DNA of 64,000 nt from Pseudomonas gingeri (GTDB lineage: Bacteria > Pseudomonadota > Gammaproteobacteria > Pseudomonadales > Pseudomonadaceae), in contig NZ_JACAOR010000013.1 of assembly GCF_013386115.1 (NCBI RefSeq), positions 62,001-126,000 on the forward strand, in the 5' to 3' direction. Below are positions 42,760-51,656 of the stretch, piece by piece. How positions within the stretch are numbered: position 1 is the first letter of the stretch; every line of letters starts with the position of its first letter. Both the position numbers and the translations under genes were made by a program. The notes beneath the pieces were generated by a model that worked only from the letters and a program-made list of their open reading frames with translations, did no database searches and was not told where the DNA came from.

Positions 42760-44493
42760 TCAATGGCCGGGCGCGGTCTGCCGCCAGGCCTGGGAGCGTC
42801 GCAGCAAACCGCGCGAGGCCCAGGCCAGCAGCAGGGACACGCCCGCCGAGGTGAAGAGGATCAGGGTCGACATGGCCGCCGCGCCGCCGACATTGCCGGC
42901 GTCGTCCATGTTCAGCACCGCCACCGCCGCGAGGATGGTGTCGGGGCTGTAGAGGAAGATCGCCGCCGAAACGGTGGTCATGGCCGAGACGAACAGGTAG
43001 CGGATGATGTCCAGCAGCGCCGGCAGGCAGATCGGCACCGTCACCTTCAGGTAGTGCCGGTACAGCGGCGCCTTGAGCGACAGCGCGGCGGCCTCGAACT
43101 CCCCGTCGAGCTGACGCAGGGCGGTGGTGGCGGTCATCTGCGCGGTGGTCAGGTAGTGCGCGATGGTGCAGACCACCAGCAGCGTCATGGTCCCGTAGAA
43201 CACATGCAGCGGGTTGCCGTTGAGGTTGAAGAAGAACACGTAGCCAAGGCCCAGGACCAGGCCCGGCACGGCCATCGGCACGAAGCTGAGCATGCGCAAC
43301 GCCAGGTTCAGGCCGCGCTGGCCGCGGGTTTTCTCCATCAGGTAGGCGCCGGTGAAAATCAGCGCGCTGCCGATCAGCGCCGTGCACAGCGCCAGGGTCA
43401 GGCTGTTGCGATAGGCCAGCCAGCCGCCACCCGCCGTTTCATTGAACTGATAGTGGTTGAGGGACAGCGACAGGTTGTACGGCCAGAACTTCACCAGCGA
43501 CGAGTACACCGCCATGCCGAACACCAGCAGCAGCGCGGCGCAGATCAGCAGGACAATCGCCAGGTAGCAGCCATCGCGCAGCGGCGAACGGGCCGGCTGG
43601 AACACCTGGGCACGACCGCTCATGGCCTCGCCATGACGCCGGCGCAACCAGGCATCGACGGCAAAGCTCAGCAGCGCGGGCAACAGCAGGATCATGCCGA
43701 TCAGCGCGCCCCGCCCGAACTGCTGCTGGCCGACCACCGCCTTGTAGGCTTCCAGGGCCAGGACCTGGTAATCGCCACCGACGACCACGGGCACGCCGAA
43801 GTCGGTGATGGTCAGGGTGAAGACCAGGCAGAAGGCGGCGAACACCGCCTGCCGGGTCGCCGGCCAGGTGATGCTGCGAAAGGCTTTCCAGGGACCGGCG
43901 CCCATGCTCGACGCGGCGTCGAACAGTCGGGCATCGGCCAGGGACAAGGCCGACAACAGAATCATCAGGGCATGGGGAAAGGTGTAGATGACTTCGCCGA
44001 GGACAATGCCCCAGAAGCCGTAGATATTGTCCGGGAACAGCCCGCGCAACAGGCCCTGGTTGCCGAACAGGTAGACCAGGGCAATGCCCGGCAGCATCGA
44101 CGGCGCCATCAGCGGCAACAGCGACAGGCCGCGCCACAGGGTCTTGCCGGGAATCAGGGTGCGTTGCAACGCATAGGCGAACAGGTAGGCCAGCGGCACG
44201 ACAAGCGCCGCCACGCTCATGGACACCTTCAGGCTGTTACCCAGCAACCAGTGAAAGTTGTCGCTGTTCAGCAGTTCCTTCGCGGCGAGCCAGCCACCCC
44301 CCTGCCCGGCCTCGCTGCTGAAACCGCGCCAGAAGATCGCCAGCAGCGGCAGCAATACCGCGACACCCAGCAGGCAGAGCCAGAGCACCTTGCCACCGAC
44401 CACGAACAGACGGTCACCCAGATCGCCGCGCAAGGGCTTCACGCTCGACTTGCGCGCCAGCGGCAGGCTGATTTCGCCGGCCATCTCAGGCAA
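42760..44493 (-). CDS. 2-aminoethylphosphonate-type ABC transporter, fused permease
   Basis: The 577-residue product has two binding-protein-dependent permease domains in one chain, each with the EAA loop (the first DAASSMGAGPWKAFRSITWPA, the second EAAALSLKAPLYRHYLKVTVP), and about 12 membrane helices. Such fused permeases are common in the iron/AEP group. The first ATG (44493) overlaps the ATPase stop by 8 bases; a second in-frame ATG three codons later is also possible. It sits between the ATPase and the binding-protein genes. Confidence 0.88.
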   Translation of the reverse strand: MPEMAGEISLPLARKSSVKPLRGDLGDRLFVVGGKVLWLCLLGVAVLLPLLAIFWRGFSSEAGQGGGWLAAKELLNSDNFHWLLGNSLKVSMSVAALVVPLAYLFAYALQRTLIPGKTLWRGLSLLPLMAPSMLPGIALVYLFGNQGLLRGLFPDNIYGFWGIVLGEVIYTFPHALMILLSALSLADARLFDAASSMGAGPWKAFRSITWPATRQAVFAAFCLVFTLTITDFGVPVVVGGDYQVLALEAYKAVVGQQQFGRGALIGMILLLPALLSFAVDAWLRRRHGEAMSGRAQVFQPARSPLRDGCYLAIVLLICAALLLVFGMAVYSSLVKFWPYNLSLSLNHYQFNETAGGGWLAYRNSLTLALCTALIGSALIFTGAYLMEKTRGQRGLNLALRMLSFVPMAVPGLVLGLGYVFFFNLNGNPLHVFYGTMTLLVVCTIAHYLTTAQMTATTALRQLDGEFEAAALSLKAPLYRHYLKVTVPICLPALLDIIRYLFVSAMTTVSAAIFLYSPDTILAAVAVLNMDDAGNVGGAAAMSTLILFTSAGVSLLLAWASRGLLRRSQAWRQTAPGH

Positions 44494-45562
44494 ACACCTG
44501 GAGGCTGCGCGGTGGCAGGGCGACCCAGATATCCGGCGAGCCGAGGCGCGGCATATCCTGCGGACCGACTTCGGCCAGCAGCGGATGACCGGGCAATTCG
44601 TTGAGTTCGAAGCTCATGCGACAGCGGTTGCCGAGGAAGGTGATTTCGCGCACCCGCGCCGGGAACAGGTTTTCCTCGTGCACCGGCGGATTGACGCTGA
44701 TCGACTCCGGGCGGCAGAACAGCCGGCCGGAACCGGCCCGCGAGGCGCCTTCGGCGAGGCGCACATCCATATTGCCGACCCGCGCGTGATGGGCACTGCG
44801 ATGCTGGAACGGCAGCCAGTTGCCCTGGCCGACAAACTCGGCGACAAACGGCGTGGCCGGTCTGTCGTAGATTTCCTGGGGCGTGGCGTACTGCTCGACC
44901 TTGCCGTTGTTCATCACGGCAATGCGATCGGCCATCAGCATCGCCTCATCCTGATTGTGAGTCACCATCAGGGTGGTGACGCCGAGGCTGCGTTGCAACT
45001 GGCGCAGCTCGGTGCACAGGTGCTCGCGAACCCGCGCATCGAGGGCCGACATGGGTTCGTCCAGCAGCAGCAACGACGGCGCCGGCGCCAGGGCGCGGGC
45101 CAGGGCGACACGTTGCTGCTGCCCGCCGGAGAGTTGGCCGGGATATTTTTTCTCGCTGCCGACCAGGCCCACCAGTTCGAGCATCTGACCGACGCGCTTG
45201 CGCACCTCATCACGGCCGCTGCCGGCCAGGCCGTAGGCGATGTTCGCTTCCACCGTCAGGTTGGGAAACAAGGCGTAGGACTGGAACAGGATGCCGTAGT
45301 CCCGCGCCTGGGGCGGCAGTTCGGAAACGTTGCGATCGCCGAGGAACAGCTCGCCGTCGTCCTGGCGCTCGAGGCCGGCGATGCAGCGCAGCAAGGTGGT
45401 CTTGCCGCAACCGGACGGCCCCAGCAGACAGACCAGTTCGCCGGCGGCGACATCGAGGGAGACATTATCCAGGGCGGTGAAGGCGCCGAAACGCTTCTGT
45501 ACACCGCGCACTTTCATCGGTGCGCCCGGATTGGCCAGGACGGTGGCGATCGAGTTGTTCAT
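44486..45562 (-). CDS. 2-aminoethylphosphonate-type ABC transporter, ATPase
   Basis: The 358-residue product is an importer ATPase: Walker [10 protein letters not shown], signature [15 protein letters not shown], Walker [20 protein letters not shown], then a C-terminal TOBE-like domain ([20 protein letters not shown]). It is the first gene of the transporter, 104 bases downstream of the LysR regulator on the same strand. A short inverted repeat that includes its ribosome binding site lies just upstream (45570-45588). Confidence 0.9.
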   Translation of the reverse strand: MNNSIATVLANPGAPMKVRGVQKRFGAFTALDNVSLDVAAGELVCLLGPSGCGKTTLLRCIAGLERQDDGELFLGDRNVSELPPQARDYGILFQSYALFPNLTVEANIAYGLAGSGRDEVRKRVGQMLELVGLVGSEKKYPGQLSGGQQQRVALARALAPAPSLLLLDEPMSALDARVREHLCTELRQLQRSLGVTTLMVTHNQDEAMLMADRIAVMNNGKVEQYATPQEIYDRPATPFVAEFVGQGNWLPFQHRSAHHARVGNMDVRLAEGASRAGSGRLFCRPESISVNPPVHEENLFPARVREITFLGNRCRMSFELNELPGHPLLAEVGPQDMPRLGSPDIWVALPPRSLQVFA

Positions 45563-45569
45563 GGACGGA

Positions 45570-45588
45570 CCTCATCAAGCAGATGAGG
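45570..45588 (-). promoter_or_regulatory. Inverted repeat covering the ribosome binding site of the AEP-type ATPase
   Basis: On the minus strand CCTCAT and ATGAGG form a 6-base stem with a 7-base loop, ending 7 bases before the start codon. The GAGG Shine-Dalgarno lies in the second arm, so the hairpin could hide it. Confidence 0.4.
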
Positions 45589-45666
45589 GTCATGCTAGGG
45601 AGCGAATGCGTAGCCCGTGTGGCAATAAGGCAAAAGCTGCCGATAGTGGTATTGGCGGATTTGGGT

Positions 45667-46545
45667 TCAGACCGGCGCCATTTCCTGGGCCAGGCCCATG
45701 AACGCCGCCGGCAGGCGCGCCGACTTGCGCTCCTTGAGGCAATACAGGTACTCGGGAATCTGCGGCGCATTCTCGATGCTCAGCACCCGCAGTTGCGGAT
45801 CGTGGGGCACTTCCTGGCGGGCAATGATGCTGATGCCGATATTGCGCAGCACCGCTTCGCGGATCGACTCGCGACTGCCGATTTCCAGCAGCGGGCCATG
45901 GCTGACCCGGGCATTGCGCAACAGCTCTTCCGTCAATTGCCGGGTGGTCGAGCCCGGCTCGCGCATCAGCAGGCAATGCCCGGCCAGCGCCGACAACGGC
46001 ACATGCTCATGAATCGCCAGCGGATGATTGCGATGCACCGCCAGCACCAGCGGATCGCTGCCCAGCACCCGGCGGATCAGGCGCGGGTCCTCGAGCAACT
46101 GCGAAGATGCCGCGACATCGACGCGATAGTCCTCCAGGGCTTCCAGCACCTGCTGGGAATTGCCGATTTCCACCGACACCTCGACCTGGGGCAGACGTTC
46201 ACGAAAGGCTTTCACCAGATCGAGAATGTAGTACGGCGCGGTCGCGGCGATGCGCAGGGTGCCCTGGACCTGGCCGCTGTTGCGCAGGAAAAACTCGATA
46301 TCGGCTTCCTGCTGCAACAACGCCTTGACCATCGGCAGCAACCGCGCGCCCTCTTCGCTGACACTCAGGCGGCGCCCGCCGCGATAGAACAGCTCGACCG
46401 AGTACTGGCTTTCCAGGTGACGGATCTGGGTGGTGACCGTGGGCTGGCTGAGGCCGAGCTTTTTCGCCGCCTCGGTGATGCTGCCGAGGCGAGCGACCAT
46501 GTAAAACGCCTTGAGCTCGGCACTCTTCAATTCGGCACTCGGCAC
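45667..46545 (-). CDS. LysR-family regulator of the phosphonate cluster
   Basis: The 292-residue product has an N-terminal LysR helix-turn-helix (FYMVARLGSITEAAKKLGLSQPTVTTQIRHLE, about residues 14-45) and a periplasmic-binding-like effector domain. Its context matches the LysR regulators that accompany 2-aminoethylphosphonate operons. Unlike most LysR genes it is not divergent from its targets but precedes them on the same strand. Its start lies only 16 bases after the cadA stop, so some read-through from the metal-induced cadA transcript is possible. Confidence 0.85.
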   Translation of the reverse strand: MPSAELKSAELKAFYMVARLGSITEAAKKLGLSQPTVTTQIRHLESQYSVELFYRGGRRLSVSEEGARLLPMVKALLQQEADIEFFLRNSGQVQGTLRIAATAPYYILDLVKAFRERLPQVEVSVEIGNSQQVLEALEDYRVDVAASSQLLEDPRLIRRVLGSDPLVLAVHRNHPLAIHEHVPLSALAGHCLLMREPGSTTRQLTEELLRNARVSHGPLLEIGSRESIREAVLRNIGISIIARQEVPHDPQLRVLSIENAPQIPEYLYCLKERKSARLPAAFMGLAQEMAPV

Positions 46546-46561
46546 ATCACCCTCTCATCGT

Positions 46562-49042
46562 CTATTTGCGCAACAGGCGCAACCCATTGAACACCACCAG
46601 CAGGCTGACGCCCATGTCGGCGAACACCGCCATCCACATGGTCGCCATGCCGAGGAAGGTTACCGCAAGAAAGATCGCCTTGATGACCAGGGCCAGGGCG
46701 ATATTCTGCTTGAGGATAGCCGCAGTCTGCCGTGAAAGGCCAATGAAAGCCGGGATCTTGCGCAGATCGTCGTCCATCAGGGCGACATCGGCGGTCTCGA
46801 TGGCCGTGTCGGTACCGGCCGCCGCCATGGCGAAGCCGATCTCGGAGCGGGCCAGGGCCGGTGCGTCGTTGATGCCGTCGCCGACCATGCCGACCCGGTG
46901 CCCCTTGGCGTACAGGTCTTCGATGGCCTGCAACTTGTCGGTCGGCAGCAGGTCGCCACGCGCTTCGTCGATGCCCACCTGGGCGGCAATCGCGTTGGCG
47001 GTGTGCGGGTTGTCGCCGGTCAGCATCAGGGTCCTGATACCCATCTCGTGCAACTGGCGGATGGCTTCGCGGCTGGAGGCCTTGACCGTATCGGCAACGG
47101 CGAACAGTGCCAGCGGGCCGGAACGGTCGAGCAGCAGCACGACGGTCTTGCCCTGTTTCTCCAGGGCGAAGAGTTTCTCTTCCAGTGCCGGCGAGCACAG
47201 GCCGAGGTCTTCCACCAGACGGTGGTTGCCCAGGTGATAGCGCTGGCCGCCGATTTCACCCCGCACGCCGCGTCCGGCCAGGGCTTCGAAGGCCTCGACT
47301 TCCTGCAGCGGCAGTTGCTTGTCCTGGGCATCCCGGGCAATCGCCTGGGATACCGGGTGATCGGAACGGACCGCCAGGCTGGCGGCGATAGCCGGCGCGG
47401 ATTCGCTCAGCAGCGGGTCCAGGGGCAGGAAGTCGGTCAGCACCGGCTTGCCGTGGGTGATGGTGCCGGTCTTGTCCAGGGCCAGGTAATCCAGCTTGTG
47501 ACCGCTTTCCAGGTACACCCCGCCCTTGACCAGGATGCCCTTGCGGGCCGCCGCGGCCAGGCCGCTGACGATGGTCACCGGCGTCGAAATCACCAGCGCA
47601 CACGGACAGGCGACCACCAGCAATACCAGTGCCCGGTAGATCCAGTCGAACCACAGGCCGCCCAGGAACAGCGGTGGAATCACCGCCACGGCCAGGGCGA
47701 AGGCGAACACCGCGGGGGTGTAGATCTTCGAGAAGCTGTCGACGAAACGTTGGGTCGGCGCCCGCGCGCCCTGGGCCTGCTCGACCGCGTGGATAATCCG
47801 CGCCAGGGTCGAATTGCCCGCGACCGCCGTTACCCGGTAGTCCATGGAACCGGCCTGGTTGATCGTCCCGGCGAACACCTTGTCCCCGGGGTTCTTCTCG
47901 ATGGGCAGGCTTTCGCCGGTGATCGGCGCCTGATCGACACTGGAACTGCCATAGACCACCTCGCCATCCAGGCCGATGCGCTCGCCCGGCCGCACCCGCA
48001 CCAGGGCGCCCAGTGCAATGCTTTTGACCTCGCGCTCGACCCAGCTACCGTCTTCCTCACGGACAGTGGCTTGCTCCGGGGTCATCTGCATCAGGCCGCC
48101 GATGGCGTTGCGCGCCCGGTCCAGCGAACGGGCCTCGATCAGTTCGGCGATGGTGAAGAGGAACATCACCATGGCCGCCTCCGGCCATTGCCCGATCAGC
48201 AAGGCGCCGGTGACGGCGATGCTCATCAGGGCGTTGATATTCAGGTTGCGGTTCTTCAGGGCGATCCAGCCCTTTTTGTAGGTGGTCAGGCCACCGCTGA
48301 GGATCGACACCAGGGCGATGATCGCCACCACCCAGTTCGGCGCGGCGCCGGTGAAGTGGATCACTTCGGCGCCCAGCGCGCCCAGCCCGGAAACGGCCAG
48401 CGGCCACCAGGATTTCCTGGCCGCAGGTGCACCCACGGCTTCGCTGCCCTCTTCCAGCGGGTCGGCCTGCATCCCCAGCGACTTGATGGCCTCGACAATC
48501 GGCGCGGTCGACGCCAGGTCGTGGGTCACGCCGAGAATGCGGTTGATCAGGTTGAATTCCAGCTGCTGCACACCCGCCAGCTTGCCGAGCTTGTTCTGGA
48601 TCAGCGTCTGCTCGGTCGGGCAGTCCATCGCCTCGATACGGAAACGACTGAGCCGGGCCGTAGCGCTAGTGGTGGCGCTGAGCTTGATCAGCGCCGGCGC
48701 CTCGGCAGCGCCCGAACAGCAGCTGTGCTGATGCACGGCCTTCGCCGACGAGTGGTCATGAGCATGATCGTGGCTGTCGCCATGCTTGTGCGCGTGACCG
48801 GCATCAGCCGGCGCAGCCGCTTTGCCCGAGCAGCAGGCGTCCTGCTGGTGCACGACCTTTACCGACGAGTGGTCATGGGCGTGATCGTGGCTGTCGCCAT
48901 GCTTGTGCGCGTGATCGGCATCAGCCGGCGCAGCCGCTTTGCCCGAGCAGCAGGAGCCCTGCGGTTGCACGGTTTTCACCGAGCCATGGACATGCTCGTG
49001 GTCGGTGTCGGTCTTGCGATGGATATGAATGGAGTCGCTCAT
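46562..49042 (-). CDS. cadA: Cadmium/zinc-exporting P1B-type ATPase with duplicated His/Cys-rich N-terminus
   Basis: The 826-residue product exports Cd2+, Zn2+ or Pb2+ across the inner membrane. Residues 1-110 are a metal-binding extension: an HIHRKTDTDHEHVH start and a 39-residue unit in two near-identical copies (31-69, 70-107), each with CCSGKAAAPADA and HAHKHGDSHDHAHDHSS, plus a third CCSG at 108-111. An HMA-like domain (MDCPTEQ at 139-145) follows. The core has CPC in the sixth helix (VVACPCALVI), the phosphorylation site DKTGTITHG, and MVGDGINDAPAL. ATG 49042 is chosen because the MerR-type promoter (-10 at 49072-49077) leaves the earlier ATG upstream of the transcript start. Confidence 0.93.
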   Translation of the reverse strand: MSDSIHIHRKTDTDHEHVHGSVKTVQPQGSCCSGKAAAPADADHAHKHGDSHDHAHDHSSVKVVHQQDACCSGKAAAPADAGHAHKHGDSHDHAHDHSSAKAVHQHSCCSGAAEAPALIKLSATTSATARLSRFRIEAMDCPTEQTLIQNKLGKLAGVQQLEFNLINRILGVTHDLASTAPIVEAIKSLGMQADPLEEGSEAVGAPAARKSWWPLAVSGLGALGAEVIHFTGAAPNWVVAIIALVSILSGGLTTYKKGWIALKNRNLNINALMSIAVTGALLIGQWPEAAMVMFLFTIAELIEARSLDRARNAIGGLMQMTPEQATVREEDGSWVEREVKSIALGALVRVRPGERIGLDGEVVYGSSSVDQAPITGESLPIEKNPGDKVFAGTINQAGSMDYRVTAVAGNSTLARIIHAVEQAQGARAPTQRFVDSFSKIYTPAVFAFALAVAVIPPLFLGGLWFDWIYRALVLLVVACPCALVISTPVTIVSGLAAAARKGILVKGGVYLESGHKLDYLALDKTGTITHGKPVLTDFLPLDPLLSESAPAIAASLAVRSDHPVSQAIARDAQDKQLPLQEVEAFEALAGRGVRGEIGGQRYHLGNHRLVEDLGLCSPALEEKLFALEKQGKTVVLLLDRSGPLALFAVADTVKASSREAIRQLHEMGIRTLMLTGDNPHTANAIAAQVGIDEARGDLLPTDKLQAIEDLYAKGHRVGMVGDGINDAPALARSEIGFAMAAAGTDTAIETADVALMDDDLRKIPAFIGLSRQTAAILKQNIALALVIKAIFLAVTFLGMATMWMAVFADMGVSLLVVFNGLRLLRK
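48722..48952 (-). repeat. Tandem 117-bp repeat coding for the metal-binding units of CadA
   Basis: The DNA holds two near-identical units with a period of 117 bases (39 codons); the landmark AGTGGTCATG occurs at 48751 and 48868. The high identity, including silent positions, suggests a recent duplication that could expand or contract by slippage. Confidence 0.8.
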
Positions 49043-49071
49043 GGGTGCGTCCCTGAAGGTGCTTGTTGCCA

Positions 49072-49102
49072 AGTGAACACCCTGTAGCCACTATAGGGTC
49101 AA
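49072..49102 (-). promoter_or_regulatory. MerR-type cadA promoter with CadR operator
   Basis: On the minus strand TTGACC (49102-49097) and TTCACT (49077-49072) are 19 bases apart, the over-long spacer of MerR-family promoters. Within it a 21-base dyad has arms ACCCTATAG and CTACAGGGT around TGG (49079-49099). This is the usual site for CadR-like activators. Confidence 0.85.
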
Positions 49103-49125
49103 GCACCCTTTTCGGAGATCGAACG

Positions 49126-49572
49126 ATGAAGATTGGCGAACTGGCGAAACTCACCGACTGCCAGGTGGAAACCATCCGTTATTACGAGAAGGAAAACCTG
49201 CTGCCGGAACCGGCACGTAGCGAGGGCAACTATCGCCTGTATACCCAGGCCCACGTGGAACGCCTGACCTTTATCCGCAACTGCCGCAGCCTCGACATGA
49301 CCCTGGAGGAGATCCGCAGCCTGCTGAACCTGCGGGACAGTCCGCAGGATCAATGCGAAAGCGTGAATGCGCTGATCGACGAGCATATCCATCACGTCAA
49401 GGCGCGCATCGACGGGCTGCTGGCGCTGCAGGCGCAACTGCTCGACCTGCGCCAGCGTTGTGGCGAAGGGCCGGATGTCGATCAGTGCGGGATCCTGCAG
49501 CGGCTGGAAGTCAGCGGCAGCGTGCTGCCGGCTGAAGAGCATTCACATGTCGCGAGAAGTCACGGCCATTAG
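49126..49572 (+). CDS. cadR: MerR-family cadmium-responsive regulator CadR
   Basis: The 148-residue product starts MKIGELAKLTDCQVETIRYYEKENLLPEPAR, the MerR winged-helix domain, followed by a dimerisation helix. The metal-site cysteines are Cys77, Cys112 and Cys121, the CadR/PbrR arrangement, and the C-terminus ends in a short His-rich tail (HSHVARSHGH) as in Pseudomonas CadR. It is divergent from cadA and its operator dyad lies in the shared 83-base region. ATG 49126 is used because the longer frame would start inside that operator. Confidence 0.93.
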   Translation: MKIGELAKLTDCQVETIRYYEKENLLPEPARSEGNYRLYTQAHVERLTFIRNCRSLDMTLEEIRSLLNLRDSPQDQCESVNALIDEHIHHVKARIDGLLALQAQLLDLRQRCGEGPDVDQCGILQRLEVSGSVLPAEEHSHVARSHGH

Positions 49573-49578
49573 GGCCTC

Positions 49579-49660
49579 TTCGCGGGCAAGCCCGCTCCCA
49601 CAACGGCGCAGGACCTGTGAAGAACGGCGCAGGACCTGTGGGAGCGGGCTTGCCCGCGAA
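49579..49660. repeat. Inverted REP pair between cadR and thyA
   Basis: REP copies at 49579-49601 and 49638-49660 in opposite orientation. Between them GGCGCAGGACCTGTG occurs twice (once with one change), a small internal duplication. Confidence 0.85.
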
Positions 49661-49687
49661 GAACGATAACGCGGTCCCAAGCCAGGC

Positions 49688-50659
49688 TCAGACCGCCATC
49701 GGCGCCGTCATCGGCGCATGGTGCTGGTAGCCTTCCAGGGAGAAGTCCCCCGGTTCCACCCGCTCCAGCCATTCCGGCTGGTACACGCCAGTCTTGGCGA
49801 ACTCCGGCACGCGCTCGGAAATCACCAGCTTCGGCATCGGGAACGGCTCGCGGGTGAGCTGTTCGTTGAGCATGTCCAGGTGGTTTTCATACACATGGGC
49901 ATCGCCGATGAAGTAGGTGAACCAGCGTGGCGTATAGCCGGTCAGGCGACCGATCAGGCTCAGCAGCGCCGCGCCCTCGGTCAGGTTGAACGGCGTGCCC
50001 AGGCCCAGGTCGTTCGAACGGATGTAGAGGGTCAGGGAAATCTCCCGGGTCTCCACGTTCGGGTGGAACTGATACAGCAGATGGCACGGCGGCAGGGCCA
50101 TTTCATCCAACTGCGCGCAGTTCCAGCCGTGGAACAGGATCCGCCGGCTGCCCGGGTCCTTGATGATGGTGTCGACGCACTGGCGCACCTGGTCGATGGC
50201 CTTGTACAGCACCACATAGGCCTGGCCGTTTTCCTCGCCCTCGGCGATCTGCCGGTAGCCCTGGCTCAGGGTCTGCTCGATGGCGGCGCGATTAGCGGTC
50301 GGGATCTGCTTGTACGCCGGCCACTTGCGCCATTGCACACCGTAGATCTCGCCCAGGTCGTCATCGCCCTGGCGGAACGGGTTGGCCAGCCACTGGGCGT
50401 TTTCGTTGGCGTTCTGGTCCCAGACCTTGCAGCCCAGTTCGCGGAACTCGGCGGCGTTGTTGACGCCACGGAGGAAACCACACATCTCGCCGATGGCGGA
50501 CTTGAAGGCCATCTTGCGGGTGGTGATCGCCGGGAACCCTTCCTTCAGGTCATACCGCAGCATCGCCCCCGGAAAGCTGATGGTGTTCACGCCGGTACGG
50601 TTGGCCTGCTTGGTGCCGTTCTTGATGACGTGGGCGACCAGATCGAGATATTGCTTCAT
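49688..50659 (-). CDS. thyA: Thymidylate synthase
   Basis: The 323-residue product methylates dUMP using methylene-tetrahydrofolate. The catalytic Cys192 is in [12 protein letters not shown], and the nucleotide-binding block is [23 protein letters not shown]. It is longer than the 264-residue E. coli enzyme because of an insert in the small domain (about residues 85-145), a form common in Pseudomonas. It lies 48 bases downstream of lgt, an old gene association shared with enterobacteria. Confidence 0.97.
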   Translation of the reverse strand: MKQYLDLVAHVIKNGTKQANRTGVNTISFPGAMLRYDLKEGFPAITTRKMAFKSAIGEMCGFLRGVNNAAEFRELGCKVWDQNANENAQWLANPFRQGDDDLGEIYGVQWRKWPAYKQIPTANRAAIEQTLSQGYRQIAEGEENGQAYVVLYKAIDQVRQCVDTIIKDPGSRRILFHGWNCAQLDEMALPPCHLLYQFHPNVETREISLTLYIRSNDLGLGTPFNLTEGAALLSLIGRLTGYTPRWFTYFIGDAHVYENHLDMLNEQLTREPFPMPKLVISERVPEFAKTGVYQPEWLERVEPGDFSLEGYQHHAPMTAPMAV

Positions 50660-50707
50660 GAATTACCTGCATCCTTGAATACGGGGCCCGCGGGCCCCGA
50701 TCCGAAT

Positions 50708-51529
50708 TTAAAGCGCGGCGTCTTTCGTTGCCGGAGTGGTCGAGGCGCGGTGATAGGCGAACCACAGCAGCGCCAGGCCGCCGATGATCATCGGCAGGCT
50801 GAGGATCTGCCCCATGGTCACCCAGCCGAATGCCAGATAACCGAGCTGCGCATCCGGGACCCGGACGAACTCGACGATAAAACGGAAGATCCCGTAGAAC
50901 AACGCGAACATGCCGGAAACCGCCATGGTCGGCCGCGGCTTGCGCGAGAACAGCCAGAGGATCACGAACAGCGCCACGCCTTCAAGGGCGAACTGGTACA
51001 GCTGCGACGGATGGCGCGGCAACTGCGCCGGGTCGCTGAACGGCGGGAAGACCATCGCCCACGGCACGTCGCTCGGCTTGCCCCACAGTTCGGCATTGAT
51101 GAAGTTGCCGATACGCCCGGCACCCAGGCCGATCGGCACCATCGGCGCGACGAAGTCCATCAGCTCGAAGAATGACTTGCCGTTACGTCGACCGAACCAC
51201 CAGGCGGCCAGCATCACCCCGATGAAACCGCCATGGAACGCCATGCCGCCCTTCCAGACCTCGAAGATCAGCGTCGGGTTGGCGATATAGGCCGACAGAT
51301 CGTAGAACAGCACGTATCCCAGGCGTCCGCCGACGATCACCCCCATGGCGAGCCAGAACACCATGTCGGAGAGTTTTTCCTTGGTCCAGGTCGGGTCGAA
51401 ACGGTTCAGGCGCCGGGAGGCCAGCAGCCACGCACCGCCGATGCCGACCAGGTACATCAGGCCGTACCAGTGGATTTTCAGCGGACCGATGGCCAGGGCC
51501 ACCGGGTCAATCTGCGGGTAAGGCAGCAT
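50708..51529 (-). CDS. lgt: Prolipoprotein diacylglyceryl transferase
   Basis: The 273-residue product attaches diacylglycerol to the lipobox cysteine of prelipoproteins in the inner membrane. It has about seven membrane helices and the signature [13 protein letters not shown], plus HGGFIG and the essential His/Arg-rich region [14 protein letters not shown] 51529 yields the standard [23 protein letters not shown] start; the open upstream frame overlaps non-coding sequence. Confidence 0.97.
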   Translation of the reverse strand: MLPYPQIDPVALAIGPLKIHWYGLMYLVGIGGAWLLASRRLNRFDPTWTKEKLSDMVFWLAMGVIVGGRLGYVLFYDLSAYIANPTLIFEVWKGGMAFHGGFIGVMLAAWWFGRRNGKSFFELMDFVAPMVPIGLGAGRIGNFINAELWGKPSDVPWAMVFPPFSDPAQLPRHPSQLYQFALEGVALFVILWLFSRKPRPTMAVSGMFALFYGIFRFIVEFVRVPDAQLGYLAFGWVTMGQILSLPMIIGGLALLWFAYHRASTTPATKDAAL

Positions 51530-51656
51530 TGCGACTCCTCGATAGAGTAGAAAATTCAGGGTCCGTGCGGTGTATCGGCGCCCGGACCGGCGGGCCATGT
51601 TGCGGCTCGCGCATTAAGCCAATATTGCGCCCGGAAGACTGAACCGGACCTGAGAC

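Noticed and set aside
42736-44604. Open frame opposite the phosphonate permease
   Set aside because: Very rich in Gln, Arg, Ala and Gly without membrane or catalytic motifs; it is the antisense shadow of the permease.
48722-48952. Tandem repeat considered as a mobile or regulatory repeat
   Set aside because: It is in frame inside cadA and codes for repeated metal-binding units.
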